Assembly: GCA_030527545.1 (NCBI GenBank)
Contig: JAUNAP010000001.1
Location: 1 to 64,000, forward strand
Length of the DNA stretch: 64,000 bases
From: Actinomycetaceae bacterium
GTDB lineage: Bacteria > Actinomycetota > Actinomycetes > Actinomycetales > Actinomycetaceae
Direction: 5' to 3'
The position numbers and the translations under genes were made by a program. The notes under the pieces were generated by a model that had not been told where the DNA came from, did no database searches, and saw only the letters and a list, made by a program, of their open reading frames with translations. This document shows positions 1-8,595 of this stretch, piece by piece (within the stretch, counting starts at the first letter, position 1; each line of letters begins with the position of its first letter).

Positions 1-53
1 GTGGAAACTACGCGCGGTCGGCACAAACCCTGGGGGGGACCCCGGGAGGCCCC

Positions 54-83
54 GGGGGGGGGGGGGCATAACCCCCCCCCCCC
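54..83. repeat. G13/C12 homopolymer inverted repeat
   Basis: A run of 13 G (54-66), five bases (CATAA), then 12 C (72-83) forms a perfect G:C hairpin. More short G and C runs occur just before it (32-53). Nothing else in the window looks like this. It could be a terminator of an upstream gene, a phase-variable tract, or an assembly artefact at a contig edge; the sequence alone cannot decide. No gene was found in 1-156 apart from the Shine-Dalgarno of the next gene. Confidence 0.6.
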
Positions 84-156
84 GCCTCGCTATCGCCAAG
101 ATGCTGCGCACCCGAGGCAGCCGTAGGGTGGGGAAAGAAGGAGGAGACCAGCGCCC

Positions 157-1626
157 ATGTCTAAGACGTTCCAGTCGCTCAGCTACCACAACTACCGCTT
201 GTGGTTTACCTCCAATCTCGTCTCCTCGACGGGACAGTGGATGCAACGGGTGGCCCAAGACTGGCTCGTCCTAGCGGTTCTCACCGACAATTCCGGCCTC
301 GCCGTCGGCATCACCACGGCACTACAGTTCCTTCCCCAACTCCTGTTTTCCATGCACTCGGGTCTCCTCGCCGATCGCTTCAACCGGCGGCGCATGCTCC
401 AGGTCACGCAGGTCTTTACCGCACTCAATTCCGTCGTCATGGGGATACTCGTGCTCAGCGGCACAGCCCAGCTGTGGCACGTCTACGTGATCGCATTCCT
501 CGCGGGCACGGCCAATACTCTTGGCACGCCCGTGCGGCAAACGTTCGTCTCCGAGCTTGTCCCCACAAAAGACCTACCCAACGCCGTCGGCCTCAACTCG
601 ACGGCCTTCAACGGGGCCCGCATGATCGGTCCCGCCATTGCCGGGGGCGCGATCGCGTGGGTCGGTACAGGGTGGGTGTTCATCCTCAACGCGCTGCTTT
701 TTGTTGTCCCCATCGTCACCCTCGCGATTATGCGCGTTGACGAGCTCCGCGAGGTTGCGACCGCTCCCCGCCACAAGGGCATGATCCGCGAGGGCCTCGC
801 CTACGTCACCCGTCGCACAGATATCGTTCTCATCACCGTCGTCGCCACCGTGCTATCCATGCTCGGCTTCAACCACCAGCTCACTCAAGGCGTCATGGCG
901 ACAACCGTTTTCGGCAAGGGCGCCGGCGAATACGGGCTCTTGGGGTCAGTCATGGCCATAGGTTCCCTCGGCGGAGCGCTGTTGGCGGCCCGCCGCTCCC
1001 GCCCACGTGTTGCCCTCGTCTTCGGTTCGGCATTGGCCTACGGAATTGCCCAGTGCGTCCTCGCTCTCGCACCGAGCTACACCTGGTATGCGATCCTCCT
1101 TGTGCCCACCGGATTCCTCATGCTCACATTCATCACCGCGGCCAACGCCTCCATCCAGGTCTCGACCCCGCCTGAGATGCGCGGACGCGTCATGTCCATC
1201 TACTTTCTCTTCTACCTCGGCGTGACCCCGCTCGGATCCCCCCTCATCGGGTGGGTCGCCGAGAACCTCGGGGCACGCTGGAGTGTGGGCGTGGGCGGAA
1301 TCGGGTCGGCACTCGTCGCTGTCGTTGCCATCGTCATCGCGTGGCGCCGCTGGGACATGCAGATCGTTGCTCGCCCCACCTTCCCCTATATTCACGTGTG
1401 GGGGCCGCGCGAACGCTCCTGGGACGATGCCGCCTCCCAGTTGAGTATCGGTGATGCCCTCGATCAGGCGTTCGGAGGAGGCGGGCAACCCGGCCCGGCC
1501 GGACGTCTCCTCTTCGGCGCCCAGGCGGCCAGATACGCCGCCCACGAAGTCGGGGAGCGCATGACCCACCCCTACTACTGGAAGCGGCGGATCCGCCACG
1601 AGATTAACCGGCGTCGCCGCAAATAG
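157..1626 (+). CDS. MFS transporter (MFS_3/DHA3, EntS-like)
   Basis: Major facilitator superfamily exporter of 489 residues, with about 12 hydrophobic segments between residues 10 and 400. The N-terminus (YRLWFTSNLVSSTGQWMQRV) and the LADRFNRRRML loop between helices 2 and 3 are typical of the MFS_3 branch that holds EntS-like siderophore or drug exporters. A hydrophilic, basic tail of about 90 residues (from roughly 400) is predicted to be cytoplasmic. The ATG start follows a strong GGAGGAG Shine-Dalgarno at 139-145. It stands alone upstream of the glyA promoter. The substrate cannot be told from sequence; a siderophore or drug is a family guess. Confidence 0.9.
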   Translation: MSKTFQSLSYHNYRLWFTSNLVSSTGQWMQRVAQDWLVLAVLTDNSGLAVGITTALQFLPQLLFSMHSGLLADRFNRRRMLQVTQVFTALNSVVMGILVLSGTAQLWHVYVIAFLAGTANTLGTPVRQTFVSELVPTKDLPNAVGLNSTAFNGARMIGPAIAGGAIAWVGTGWVFILNALLFVVPIVTLAIMRVDELREVATAPRHKGMIREGLAYVTRRTDIVLITVVATVLSMLGFNHQLTQGVMATTVFGKGAGEYGLLGSVMAIGSLGGALLAARRSRPRVALVFGSALAYGIAQCVLALAPSYTWYAILLVPTGFLMLTFITAANASIQVSTPPEMRGRVMSIYFLFYLGVTPLGSPLIGWVAENLGARWSVGVGGIGSALVAVVAIVIAWRRWDMQIVARPTFPYIHVWGPRERSWDDAASQLSIGDALDQAFGGGGQPGPAGRLLFGAQAARYAAHEVGERMTHPYYWKRRIRHEINRRRRK

Positions 1627-1673
1627 GTGCCCTCTGTCGCGAGACGCCCGCGCCCGCGAGGGTGCTTGTCGTC

Positions 1674-1679
1674 TAGGCT
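1674..1679 (+). promoter_or_regulatory. Putative -10 box of the glyA operon
   Basis: TAGGCT fits the actinobacterial TANNNT -10 pattern. It would place the transcription start near 1686, at the first bases of the predicted riboswitch P1 stem, so the aptamer would begin the mRNA. No clear -35 is visible. Confidence 0.4.
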
Positions 1680-1683
1680 GAAG

Positions 1684-1750
1684 GCGGCGCAACTGGCGAG
1701 GGCGAATGCCACCCGCAAGCGCGCACCGCAGTTCGCCCGCACGCCAGGGA
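1684..1750 (+). promoter_or_regulatory. Candidate ZTP (pfl) riboswitch upstream of glyA
   Basis: The leader holds AACTGGCGA (1691-1699), the hallmark of the ZTP/pfl motif, and CGCCAGGG (1742-1749). CTGGCG (1693-1698) pairs perfectly with CGCCAG (1742-1747), as the family pseudoknot requires. A P1 stem forms between GCGGCGC (1684-1690) and GCG-CA-CCGC (1721-1729), and a P2 hairpin from GGC-GAAT-GCC (1701-1710). ZTP riboswitches sense ZMP/ZTP, which accumulate when 10-formyl-THF is short, and are known upstream of glyA and folD genes. The GGGAGC core is only loosely matched (CGCAAGCG), so a covariance search is needed. Confidence 0.62.
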
Positions 1751-1784
1751 CGAACCGCTCGACGCCACAACCCCAGGAGACACA

Positions 1785-3083
1785 GTGACGACGATCCACA
1801 CAGCCCACAACCAGTCCCTTGACGTGTTCGATCCCGAGATCGCTGACGTGTGCCGGCTCGAGCTCGAACGCCAACGCTCGACCCTGGAAATGATCGCGTC
1901 GGAAAACTTCGTGCCACGAGCCGTCTTGCAGGCCCAGGGATCCGTCCTCACCAACAAGTACGCCGAGGGCTACCCCGGGCGGCGCTACTACGGAGGATGC
2001 GAGGCGGTCGATCGGGCCGAGAACCTGGCGATCGAACGCGCTAAAGCTGTCTTCGATGCCGCCTACGTCAACGCCCAACCGCATTCGGGAGCTCAAGCCA
2101 ATGCGGCGGTGCTCCAGGCGCTCGCCAAGCCGGGCGAGACGATCCTCGGTCTCGCGCTCGATCACGGCGGGCACCTGACCCACGGGATGCGGATCAACTT
2201 CTCGGGTCGCCTCTACAATGCGGTCACCTACGGCGTCGATGACGAGACGATGCGTATCGACATGGACGCTGTGCGCGATGCGGCCCTCGCCCACAAGCCC
2301 CGCGTCATCATCGCCGGCTGGTCCGCGTACACGCGTCACCTCGACTTCGAGGCGTTTCGTCAGATCGCCGACGAGGTCGGCGCCTACCTGTGGACCGACA
2401 TGGCTCACTTCGCGGGACTCGTCGCAGCGGGCCTGCACCCCTCTCCGGTGCCCTATTCCGATGTCGTGTCGACCACCGTGCACAAGACCCTCGGCGGCCC
2501 GCGTTCTGGCATGATTCTCTCGCGAGACACCGAGTTAGCGAAGAAACTGAACTCGGCGGTATTCCCCGGTCAACAGGGTGGCCCTCTCATGCACGTCATC
2601 GCAGCGAAGGCCGTTGCCATGAAATACGCTCAGAGCGAGGAGTTTACCGACAGGCAGCGACGCACCGTCGACGGGGCGCGCCTCATCGCCGAGCGTCTTA
2701 CCCAAGCGGACGTCGAACGCGAGGGGATTAGGCTGCTCACCGGCGGTACCGACGTTCACCTCGTCATGGTCGATCTTCGTCAATCCCCCCTCGATGGCCG
2801 TGCCGGTGAAGATCTCCTCCACGAGTGCGGCATCACTATTAATCGCAACACGGTGCCGTTCGACCCGCGCCCGCCGGCCGTCGGGTCGGGCCTGCGCATT
2901 GGCACGCCGGCGCTGGCAACCCGAGGGTTTGGTGAGGCTGAATTCGCCGAGGTCGGCGATATCATCGCGGCCGCGCTCATCGGGGCGTGTCGCGGTGAGG
3001 CCGATGCCCCCGCCTTGCGTGAGCGCGTCGCCGCACTGACCCAGGCGTTCCCGCTCTACCCCGATCTCGAGCAAACGAGGTAG
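1785..3083 (+). CDS. glyA: Serine hydroxymethyltransferase
   Basis: PLP enzyme (432 residues, normal family length) that converts serine and THF to glycine and 5,10-methylene-THF in the cytoplasm. Visible landmarks are the N-terminal [11 protein letters not shown], the [15 protein letters not shown] loop and the PLP lysine in [16 protein letters not shown]. The GTG start has an AGGAG Shine-Dalgarno (1775-1779). It is the first gene of a rightward operon, with folD 2 nt downstream, and lies behind the candidate ZTP riboswitch. The promoter and riboswitch imply control by folate one-carbon status. Confidence 0.97.
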   Translation: MTTIHTAHNQSLDVFDPEIADVCRLELERQRSTLEMIASENFVPRAVLQAQGSVLTNKYAEGYPGRRYYGGCEAVDRAENLAIERAKAVFDAAYVNAQPHSGAQANAAVLQALAKPGETILGLALDHGGHLTHGMRINFSGRLYNAVTYGVDDETMRIDMDAVRDAALAHKPRVIIAGWSAYTRHLDFEAFRQIADEVGAYLWTDMAHFAGLVAAGLHPSPVPYSDVVSTTVHKTLGGPRSGMILSRDTELAKKLNSAVFPGQQGGPLMHVIAAKAVAMKYAQSEEFTDRQRRTVDGARLIAERLTQADVEREGIRLLTGGTDVHLVMVDLRQSPLDGRAGEDLLHECGITINRNTVPFDPRPPAVGSGLRIGTPALATRGFGEAEFAEVGDIIAAALIGACRGEADAPALRERVAALTQAFPLYPDLEQTR

Positions 3084-3085
3084 CC

Positions 3086-3991
3086 ATGCGACGTGGATGG
3101 AAGGGGCCCGCGCGTGTCCTCGACGGGACTGCCTGCGCGGCCCAGATCAAGAGTGAGCTTGCCACTCGCGTGGCCGAGCTCGCCCGGCAGGGCAAACGAC
3201 CAGGACTCGGCACGATCCTCGTCGGCGACGACCCCGGCTCGCGCACTTACGTCGCCGGCAAGCACCGCGATTGTGAGGAAGTGGGGATCGATTCGATCCG
3301 CTGTGACCTTCCCGCTGACGCGAGCCCGAGCGACATTGAGCGCGCCATCGCGCAGCTCAACGACCATGACGCCTGCACGGGATACATCGTCCAGCTTCCC
3401 CTCCCCGAGGGCATCGACGAACTTGAGCTCCTCGAAGGCATCGACCCGGCCAAGGACGTTGACGGGCTTCACCCCGTCAACCTCGGACGGCTTGCCCTTA
3501 CCGTGTCGGGGCCCATCGACACGCCCCTGCCGTGCACACCGAGAGCCTGCATTGAGCTCATCGACCGCCACGGAATCGATCTCGCCGGCGCGCATGTCGT
3601 CGTCCTCGGTCGTGGCACCACCGTCGGCCGTTCCATCGGGCTGTTGCTTACGCGACGCGACGTCAATGCGACCGTGACACTGTGCCATACCGGGACGCGT
3701 GATCTTGCCTCCCACACGCGGCGCGCCGACGTCATCGTTGCCGCGACGGGACAGGCGGGCCTCGTCACGCCCGACATGGTGGCACCGGGGGCGGTCGTTC
3801 TCGACGTCGGTGTTAGCCGCATCGAGGACCCCGAGACCGGCAAGTCACGTCTCGCCGGCGATGTTGCGGACGGTGTCGATGAGGTAGCGGGCTGGCTGTC
3901 GCCCAACCCTGGGGGAGTGGGCCCCATGACGCGAGCTCTCCTCCTCGTCAACGTCGTCGAAGCGGCCGAACGGGCCGCGCGCCGAATCTGA
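3086..3991 (+). CDS. folD: Bifunctional methylene-THF dehydrogenase/cyclohydrolase
   Basis: FolD (301 residues) oxidises 5,10-methylene-THF to methenyl-THF and hydrolyses it to 10-formyl-THF, directly using the product of GlyA. The catalytic lysine lies in [17 protein letters not shown], the QLPLPEGID and KDVDGLHP substrate loops are present, the NAD(P)-binding turn is [17 protein letters not shown], and the C-terminal signature [12 protein letters not shown] is intact. The ATG is 2 nt after the glyA stop, so the two are cotranscribed. The pairing with glyA behind a ZTP aptamer is a coherent one-carbon unit. Confidence 0.97.
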   Translation: MRRGWKGPARVLDGTACAAQIKSELATRVAELARQGKRPGLGTILVGDDPGSRTYVAGKHRDCEEVGIDSIRCDLPADASPSDIERAIAQLNDHDACTGYIVQLPLPEGIDELELLEGIDPAKDVDGLHPVNLGRLALTVSGPIDTPLPCTPRACIELIDRHGIDLAGAHVVVLGRGTTVGRSIGLLLTRRDVNATVTLCHTGTRDLASHTRRADVIVAATGQAGLVTPDMVAPGAVVLDVGVSRIEDPETGKSRLAGDVADGVDEVAGWLSPNPGGVGPMTRALLLVNVVEAAERAARRI

Positions 3992-4058
3992 GAGGCAACC
4001 CGCGTATCAGGTACCGTTGACCGTGACGACACGACTCAAGGAAGGGGCAGGTAGACAC

Positions 4059-5105
4059 ATGCGCCAACGACGAGGGGCCGCCGCGGTTGCCGCGGCAGCG
4101 TGCCTGACGGCAACGATCGCGGGGTGCTCAACATCCGCGAAGGAAACGGCCACGGCGGACCCCACCCCGCGTAACGCGACCGTGTGTGTAGCCGCGTCGG
4201 CTTCGGCGTCGCGTCCCCTCGCGGAGTCCTACCTCGAGGCGCTCAAGGAGCACGCGAAATCGGGCGCGACGGTCGAACAGCTCGTCACGGCCGAGACCCC
4301 CCAGGAGGCGGTGAAACACGCGGTTGCTAAAGGGTGTGGCGTCATCGCCACTCTGGCACCCTCGATGGCCGCGGCTGCACGCGAGGCCGCCGCCGCCAAC
4401 CCCGATATCGTCTTCGAGGTGGCAGGCTTCCAGCCCTCGAAACGACTACCGAAGAATCTTGTTCCTCTCAATCCCGGTTTCGACGAGGCAGCGTTCCTTG
4501 CCGGCTATGCGGCCGCGGCAACCACACGCTCGGGAATCCTCGGCGTCATGACGGCTTCGACGGGCGACTCGGCCGTGGCTCAAGGCTTCGCCCAAGGCGT
4601 CGACTTCTACAATCAGGCGAAAGGGACGGGGATCGTGGTCCAGGGATGGAACGCCGCTTCCCGCAAGGCGACAGCCGTCACCAGCGAGGCCGAGGTAACC
4701 TCCCACGTTGGCACCTATCTAGCCCAGGGGGCGGACATCGTCCTCGTCGCCGCTGAGGCCTACTCGCCCGCGGCTATTGCCGCTGTCAAAGAAGCCGAAT
4801 CCGATGCCTCCCTTATCTTTGTTGGCTCAGACGCGTGGGAGACGATCCCCGACTCTCACGAGGTCGTCATGACGTCTCTGCTCAGCGACCCGACACCCGT
4901 GGCCGCGACGATGTTGACGTACGCGACCGACAATGCCCTCCACGATCACGCCGACATCGGCTTCACCCAACGGATTGAGGGCGCGCATCTTGCTGATTTC
5001 CGGGACTACGGTGTGCGTTTGTCCGACGAAGTCAAGGAGGAACTCGAGCGGTTGCGCGACCAAATCGACAAGCGCGAGATCCCCATCGGGAAGGAACGCA
5101 AATGA
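4059..5105 (+). CDS. BMP/PnrA-family substrate-binding lipoprotein
   Basis: Exported lipoprotein of 348 residues. The N-terminus MRQRRGAAAVAAAACLTATI ends in a lipobox (TIAG then Cys), so the ATG at 4059 is preferred over an in-frame TTG at 4017. The body has the type I periplasmic-binding fold of basic membrane proteins: FEVAGF, an NPGFDEAAFLAGYAAA helix, a hinge near GILGVMTAS, and IFVGSDAW. Characterised members bind purine nucleosides. No ABC permease or ATPase is adjacent. The stop overlaps the start of the exonuclease III gene (ATGA). In this operon a role in purine salvage sensing or uptake is plausible but unproven. Confidence 0.85.
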   Translation: MRQRRGAAAVAAAACLTATIAGCSTSAKETATADPTPRNATVCVAASASASRPLAESYLEALKEHAKSGATVEQLVTAETPQEAVKHAVAKGCGVIATLAPSMAAAAREAAAANPDIVFEVAGFQPSKRLPKNLVPLNPGFDEAAFLAGYAAAATTRSGILGVMTASTGDSAVAQGFAQGVDFYNQAKGTGIVVQGWNAASRKATAVTSEAEVTSHVGTYLAQGADIVLVAAEAYSPAAIAAVKEAESDASLIFVGSDAWETIPDSHEVVMTSLLSDPTPVAATMLTYATDNALHDHADIGFTQRIEGAHLADFRDYGVRLSDEVKEELERLRDQIDKREIPIGKERK

Positions 5106-5914
5106 GCCTGCGTGTAGCCAGTGTCAACGTCAACGGAATCCGGGCGGCTTTCCGTAAAGGCATGGATCGTTGGGTCGCCGGTACGACCGCCGACGTCATC
5201 CTCGCCCAAGAGGTGCGCGCACCTGCCGACGTCGCAGCTGCCCTATTCGGTGAGGAATGGCAGGTCGAGGTGCTGCCCTCCCAGCTCAAAGGACGCGCCG
5301 GTGTCGCCGTAGCCTGGCGAAAGGACGTCCTCAGCGCCGGCGAGGTCAACGGCATGGCGGTCGCTGAGGTAGATCCCTCCGATTCGGGTCGATGGCTCGA
5401 GGTCGCCTTGACGACGGGAGGTGGCACCACGGTGAGAGCTATTTCCGCCTACTTGCACTCGGGGCAGGTCGACACGCCTAAGCTCGATGCCAAACTGTCC
5501 CATCTGCAGCGAGTAACCGAGAGGCTCGACCAGCTCGCGTCAGATCCCATCCCCACCCTCGTGTGCGGGGACTTCAACGTCGTGCGCACGCACAAAGACA
5601 TCAAGAACTGGAAGGGCAACCACAACAAGACCTCGGGTGTCCTCGACATCGAGATCGCCTATCTTGACCGGTGGATGAACGGGGAGTGGGTCGACGTATC
5701 GCGGCACCTCAACGGCGACGCCCAGGGCCCCTACACGTGGTGGTCGTGGCGCGGCAAGGCATTCGATAACGACGCCGGGTGGCGCATCGACTACCACATG
5801 GCCTCCCCTGTCCTCGCTGAACTCGCCCGCGACGTGACGGTGGACAGGGCCGCTTCCTACGACGAGCGCTTCTCCGATCACGCGCCACTCCTTGCCACCT
5901 ACGACATTGCCTAA
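5102..5914 (+). CDS. xthA: Exodeoxyribonuclease III (AP endonuclease family)
   Basis: Endonuclease/exonuclease/phosphatase-fold enzyme of 270 residues that cleaves DNA at abasic sites and trims 3' ends. Motifs in order: VNVNGIRAA at the N-terminus, the metal-binding glutamate in ILAQEVRAP, the catalytic GDFNVVRTHKDI, the DNA-binding WWSWRGKAFDNDAGWRIDYH and the C-terminal FSDHAPLLATY with the catalytic Asp-His pair. It overlaps the preceding lipoprotein gene by ATGA and is probably cotranscribed with it. The common bacterial motif QETK reads QEVR here, which keeps the essential glutamate. Confidence 0.95.
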   Translation: MSLRVASVNVNGIRAAFRKGMDRWVAGTTADVILAQEVRAPADVAAALFGEEWQVEVLPSQLKGRAGVAVAWRKDVLSAGEVNGMAVAEVDPSDSGRWLEVALTTGGGTTVRAISAYLHSGQVDTPKLDAKLSHLQRVTERLDQLASDPIPTLVCGDFNVVRTHKDIKNWKGNHNKTSGVLDIEIAYLDRWMNGEWVDVSRHLNGDAQGPYTWWSWRGKAFDNDAGWRIDYHMASPVLAELARDVTVDRAASYDERFSDHAPLLATYDIA

Positions 5915-5935
5915 AGACGTGGGCGAATCACAGCG

Positions 5936-6046
5936 ATGACGGGGCTCGGCTGGGCCGTCTTGAGACGGACCCGGTTGCTGCGCTACCTCGTGCTCGGTGT
6001 CGTCATGTCGATGTCCGCTCTCTTGGCCTATCAGCAGTGGGCCTGA
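5936..6046 (+). CDS. Possible 36-residue membrane peptide
   Basis: ATG at 5936 to TGA at 6044-6046 encodes 36 residues: a basic start (LRRTRLLRY) followed by one hydrophobic segment (LVLGVVMSMSALLAY). It lies 21 nt after the exonuclease III stop in the same direction and ends one base before the convergent BrkB gene. No good Shine-Dalgarno precedes it. A single-pass small membrane protein is possible; so is chance. No family was recognised. Confidence 0.3.
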   Translation: MTGLGWAVLRRTRLLRYLVLGVVMSMSALLAYQQWA

Positions 6047-7267
6047 TCAGCGCTTGTTGAGGACTTCACGCAAACGCGCGGCACGCTCCTCATGATGCTC
6101 AATGCGGCGGGCGATCCAGCGTTTGAAAGGCCCGTGGGCCTCGTAGCGTTCTTCGGTCTCGTCTTCGATACGGTTGGGGTCTTGCTCGGGATCGAGATCG
6201 ACAGAACCCGTGAGCGAGAGGTGAGGCCACGTGAGCGTCTCGGGGTCAGACTCGGTGATGTAGTTCGGTGTGTCGTTCGCGTGTAGATGATCGGCATCCA
6301 GGGGTTTCTCCGGCTGCGGCGGGTTGGCGATGAAGGCCGACGTCAACAAGACGACGCGGGCGAGCAGGTTAACCCACAGCATGATCGTGATGATCGCAGC
6401 GAAGGGCGCCAGGAGTGGGGAGTCCACAGCCTTGACTGCGGAGGTACCAAGGAGGCGCAGAACGCCCGAGCCCACGACGAACACTCCGGCGCCGGCCAGC
6501 ATGTCCCGCCTCGGCGGGCGGACCCTCGAGACCATGCGCACCATAAGGGTGAGAACAACGGCATCGACAAGGGCGGCCAGGGCAAGCGAGGTGAGGGCGA
6601 TGATGCGCGCGGCAAGCGGCCCCCCGATCCCGATCGTTTCTAGAAGCGTCGGCCCGATCGCCGAGTTCGCTGTCGACATGATCGCGGTGACGACGACGCC
6701 CAGCAGGAGCATGAGGAACCCGGCGAAGTCACGCAGCTTGTCAAGGACAGGATTATCCGGGACCGTGTGGATACCAAACATAAGGCGGATCGAGTTCTTG
6801 ATCGCCGTCATCACCGCGGCCGCCGAGAGCAGCAGCGTGACGATCGCGACGACACCTGCCACCGACAAGATATTCGTGTGCCGGACCATCGAGTGGGGGT
6901 CAACGAGACCCTCTTGACCGTTCCACGTCAGCAGCGAAGGAATCGCATCGTTGACGGCATTGAAGGTCGCGTCCATGAGCTGCGGATTCGATCCCAGCAC
7001 TGCGAATGCGATCGTAATTCCGATGGTCAACGCGGAGGCCAAGGAGAAGAGGGCCGTGTAGGAAATACCGCCAGCCAATAGATTGCCACGATTACCTGAA
7101 TATCGGGTGAACGCCCGCATGATTCGCAACGACTGCACCCAGGCAATCAGTGCGTTCATCTTGGCGGAAAAACCGTCAAATTCGCGGATGGACGACAGGG
7201 TCGGGGTCGCCTCGGGGTAGGTGGCTCCAACGGGATCGGGCACCTGCTTGGCAGATGAAGAACTCAT
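6047..7267 (-). CDS. YihY/BrkB-family inner membrane protein
   Basis: Membrane protein of 406 residues with six or more hydrophobic segments. Family landmarks are the RYSGNRGNLLAGGISYTALFSLASAL start of the domain (residues about 55-80), VRHTNILSVAGVVAIVTLL and IIMLWVNLLARVVLLTSAFI. The C-terminal 90 residues are hydrophilic and acidic, then basic (RIEHHEERAARLREVLNKR). Despite the old name (RNase BN/serum resistance) the molecular function is unknown. It is transcribed alone, convergent with the xthA operon. The ATG lies 6 nt behind TAGGTT, so the mRNA is probably leaderless. Confidence 0.9.
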   Translation of the reverse strand: MSSSSAKQVPDPVGATYPEATPTLSSIREFDGFSAKMNALIAWVQSLRIMRAFTRYSGNRGNLLAGGISYTALFSLASALTIGITIAFAVLGSNPQLMDATFNAVNDAIPSLLTWNGQEGLVDPHSMVRHTNILSVAGVVAIVTLLLSAAAVMTAIKNSIRLMFGIHTVPDNPVLDKLRDFAGFLMLLLGVVVTAIMSTANSAIGPTLLETIGIGGPLAARIIALTSLALAALVDAVVLTLMVRMVSRVRPPRRDMLAGAGVFVVGSGVLRLLGTSAVKAVDSPLLAPFAAIITIMLWVNLLARVVLLTSAFIANPPQPEKPLDADHLHANDTPNYITESDPETLTWPHLSLTGSVDLDPEQDPNRIEDETEERYEAHGPFKRWIARRIEHHEERAARLREVLNKR

Positions 7268-7279
7268 GGGAATAACCTA
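7268..7279 (-). promoter_or_regulatory. Putative leaderless -10 of the BrkB gene
   Basis: On the minus strand TAGGTT (7279-7274) is followed by 6 nt and then the ATG at 7267. That spacing puts the transcription start on the initiation codon. No Shine-Dalgarno is present, which agrees with a leaderless mRNA. Confidence 0.45.
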
Positions 7280-7306
7280 TCAGGCATCGATTCGGCGGCC
7301 TCGTCG

Positions 7307-7312
7307 TAGACT
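7307..7312 (+). promoter_or_regulatory. Putative -10 box of galK
   Basis: TAGACT, a TANNNT hexamer, sits in the gap between the divergent BrkB and galK genes. Transcription would begin near 7319, leaving a leader of about 30 nt that carries the AGGAGGG Shine-Dalgarno. Confidence 0.4.
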
Positions 7313-7350
7313 AGAAAGGACTAACCGACATGTTAGGAGGGCACACACCC

Positions 7351-8595
7351 ATGACCGCCGAAGTTCATTGGAATACCGCGTGGAGCATCGAGGAGGGTGT
7401 GACGCGGGTGACGAGGCTGTACGAGACGACGTTCGGCGAGGCACCCGCCGGGGTGTGGCAGGCCCCCGGACGTGTCAACCTCATCGGCGAGCACACGGAC
7501 TACAACGGCGGCGTCGCCATGCCCATTGCATTGCCGCACCGCACTTTTGCTGCGATGAGTCCGCGAGGGGACATGATCGTGCGGCTCGTGTCCGCCCAAG
7601 AACCCGGTGTCCGCGAGGTCGATCTCACCCAGGTCGGACCTCACGACAGTGACAAGGCCGTTGAAGGATGGCCGGCCTACGTCGTTGGCGTCGCCTGGGC
7701 GCTGCGTGAGGCAGGCTACGACGCGGTACGTGGCTTCGACGTCGCCATTGACTCGTGCGTGCCCTTCGGGGCGGGCCTGTCGTCGTCGGCCGCCCTCGAG
7801 TGCGCGGTTGCCGTCGGCATCAACGACCTGTTCAGACTCGACCTTGCTGGCAGCGCCGAAGAACCGAATGATACCGGCCGCAAGACCCTCGTCGAAGCAT
7901 GTATCCGAGCCGAAAACGATGTTGCCGGAGCCAATACAGGTGGGCTTGATCAGGCGGCGTCCCTGCGCTGCCTCGAGGGCCACGCCCTGTTCCTTAACTG
8001 CCGAAACGGCGAGGTCGAAAAGGTGCCCTTCGACCTGGCTTCGCAGGGCCTGGCGCTCCTCGTCACCGACACGCGCGCCCCCCACTCACTGTCTGACGGG
8101 CAATACAACGAGCGTCGCTCGTGTTGCGAGTCGGCGGCGCGCAACATCGGCGTCGAGTTCCTCGCCGACGTCGAGGACGGCGACGCGGCGCTCCGGGCAC
8201 TCTCCGACCCGACCGAGGTCAAGAGAGCCCGACACGTCATTGGCGAGATCGCGCGCACCTACGATGCGGTCCGTGCCATGCGTCGGGGCGCCCTTCGCGC
8301 AGACGTCCTCGACGAGATTGCGACGCTCTTCGATGCCTCCCACGATTCGCTACGCGACGACTATGAAGTGACGTGTCGCGAGCTCGATCTTGCTGTTGAT
8401 GTTGCTCGCTCCGAGGGTGCGCATGGCGCCCGCATGACGGGCGGGGGCTTTGGTGGATCCTGCATTGCGATCGTCGACGCCGACGCCGTCGACCGTGTCG
8501 CAGAGGCTATCGCCGACGCCTATGAGCGTGAGGGCCTCGCTCAACCGCACTTCCTCATGGCCGTGCCCGCGATGCCGGCGGGACGCGTCCAGTGA
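7351..8595 (+). CDS. galK: Galactokinase
   Basis: GHMP kinase of 414 residues that phosphorylates galactose to galactose-1-phosphate (Leloir pathway). Motifs: PGRVNLIGEHTDYNGG near residue 40, the ATP-binding GAGLSSSAALECAV, the catalytic aspartate in GGLDQAASL and the C-terminal MTGGGFGGSCIAIV. The ATG at 7351 is chosen over an upstream ATG at 7330 because AGGAGGG (7335-7341) lies 9 nt ahead of it. The stop overlaps the GTG of the next gene (GTGA), implying translational coupling. galE and glf elsewhere in the window use the same sugar pool. Confidence 0.96.
   Translation: MTAEVHWNTAWSIEEGVTRVTRLYETTFGEAPAGVWQAPGRVNLIGEHTDYNGGVAMPIALPHRTFAAMSPRGDMIVRLVSAQEPGVREVDLTQVGPHDSDKAVEGWPAYVVGVAWALREAGYDAVRGFDVAIDSCVPFGAGLSSSAALECAVAVGINDLFRLDLAGSAEEPNDTGRKTLVEACIRAENDVAGANTGGLDQAASLRCLEGHALFLNCRNGEVEKVPFDLASQGLALLVTDTRAPHSLSDGQYNERRSCCESAARNIGVEFLADVEDGDAALRALSDPTEVKRARHVIGEIARTYDAVRAMRRGALRADVLDEIATLFDASHDSLRDDYEVTCRELDLAVDVARSEGAHGARMTGGGFGGSCIAIVDADAVDRVAEAIADAYEREGLAQPHFLMAVPAMPAGRVQ

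Noticed and set aside
4017-4058. TTG start for the BMP lipoprotein
   Set aside because: It would place 14 extra hydrophilic residues ahead of the signal peptide. The ATG at 4059 gives a normal lipoprotein signal with a correctly spaced lipobox.
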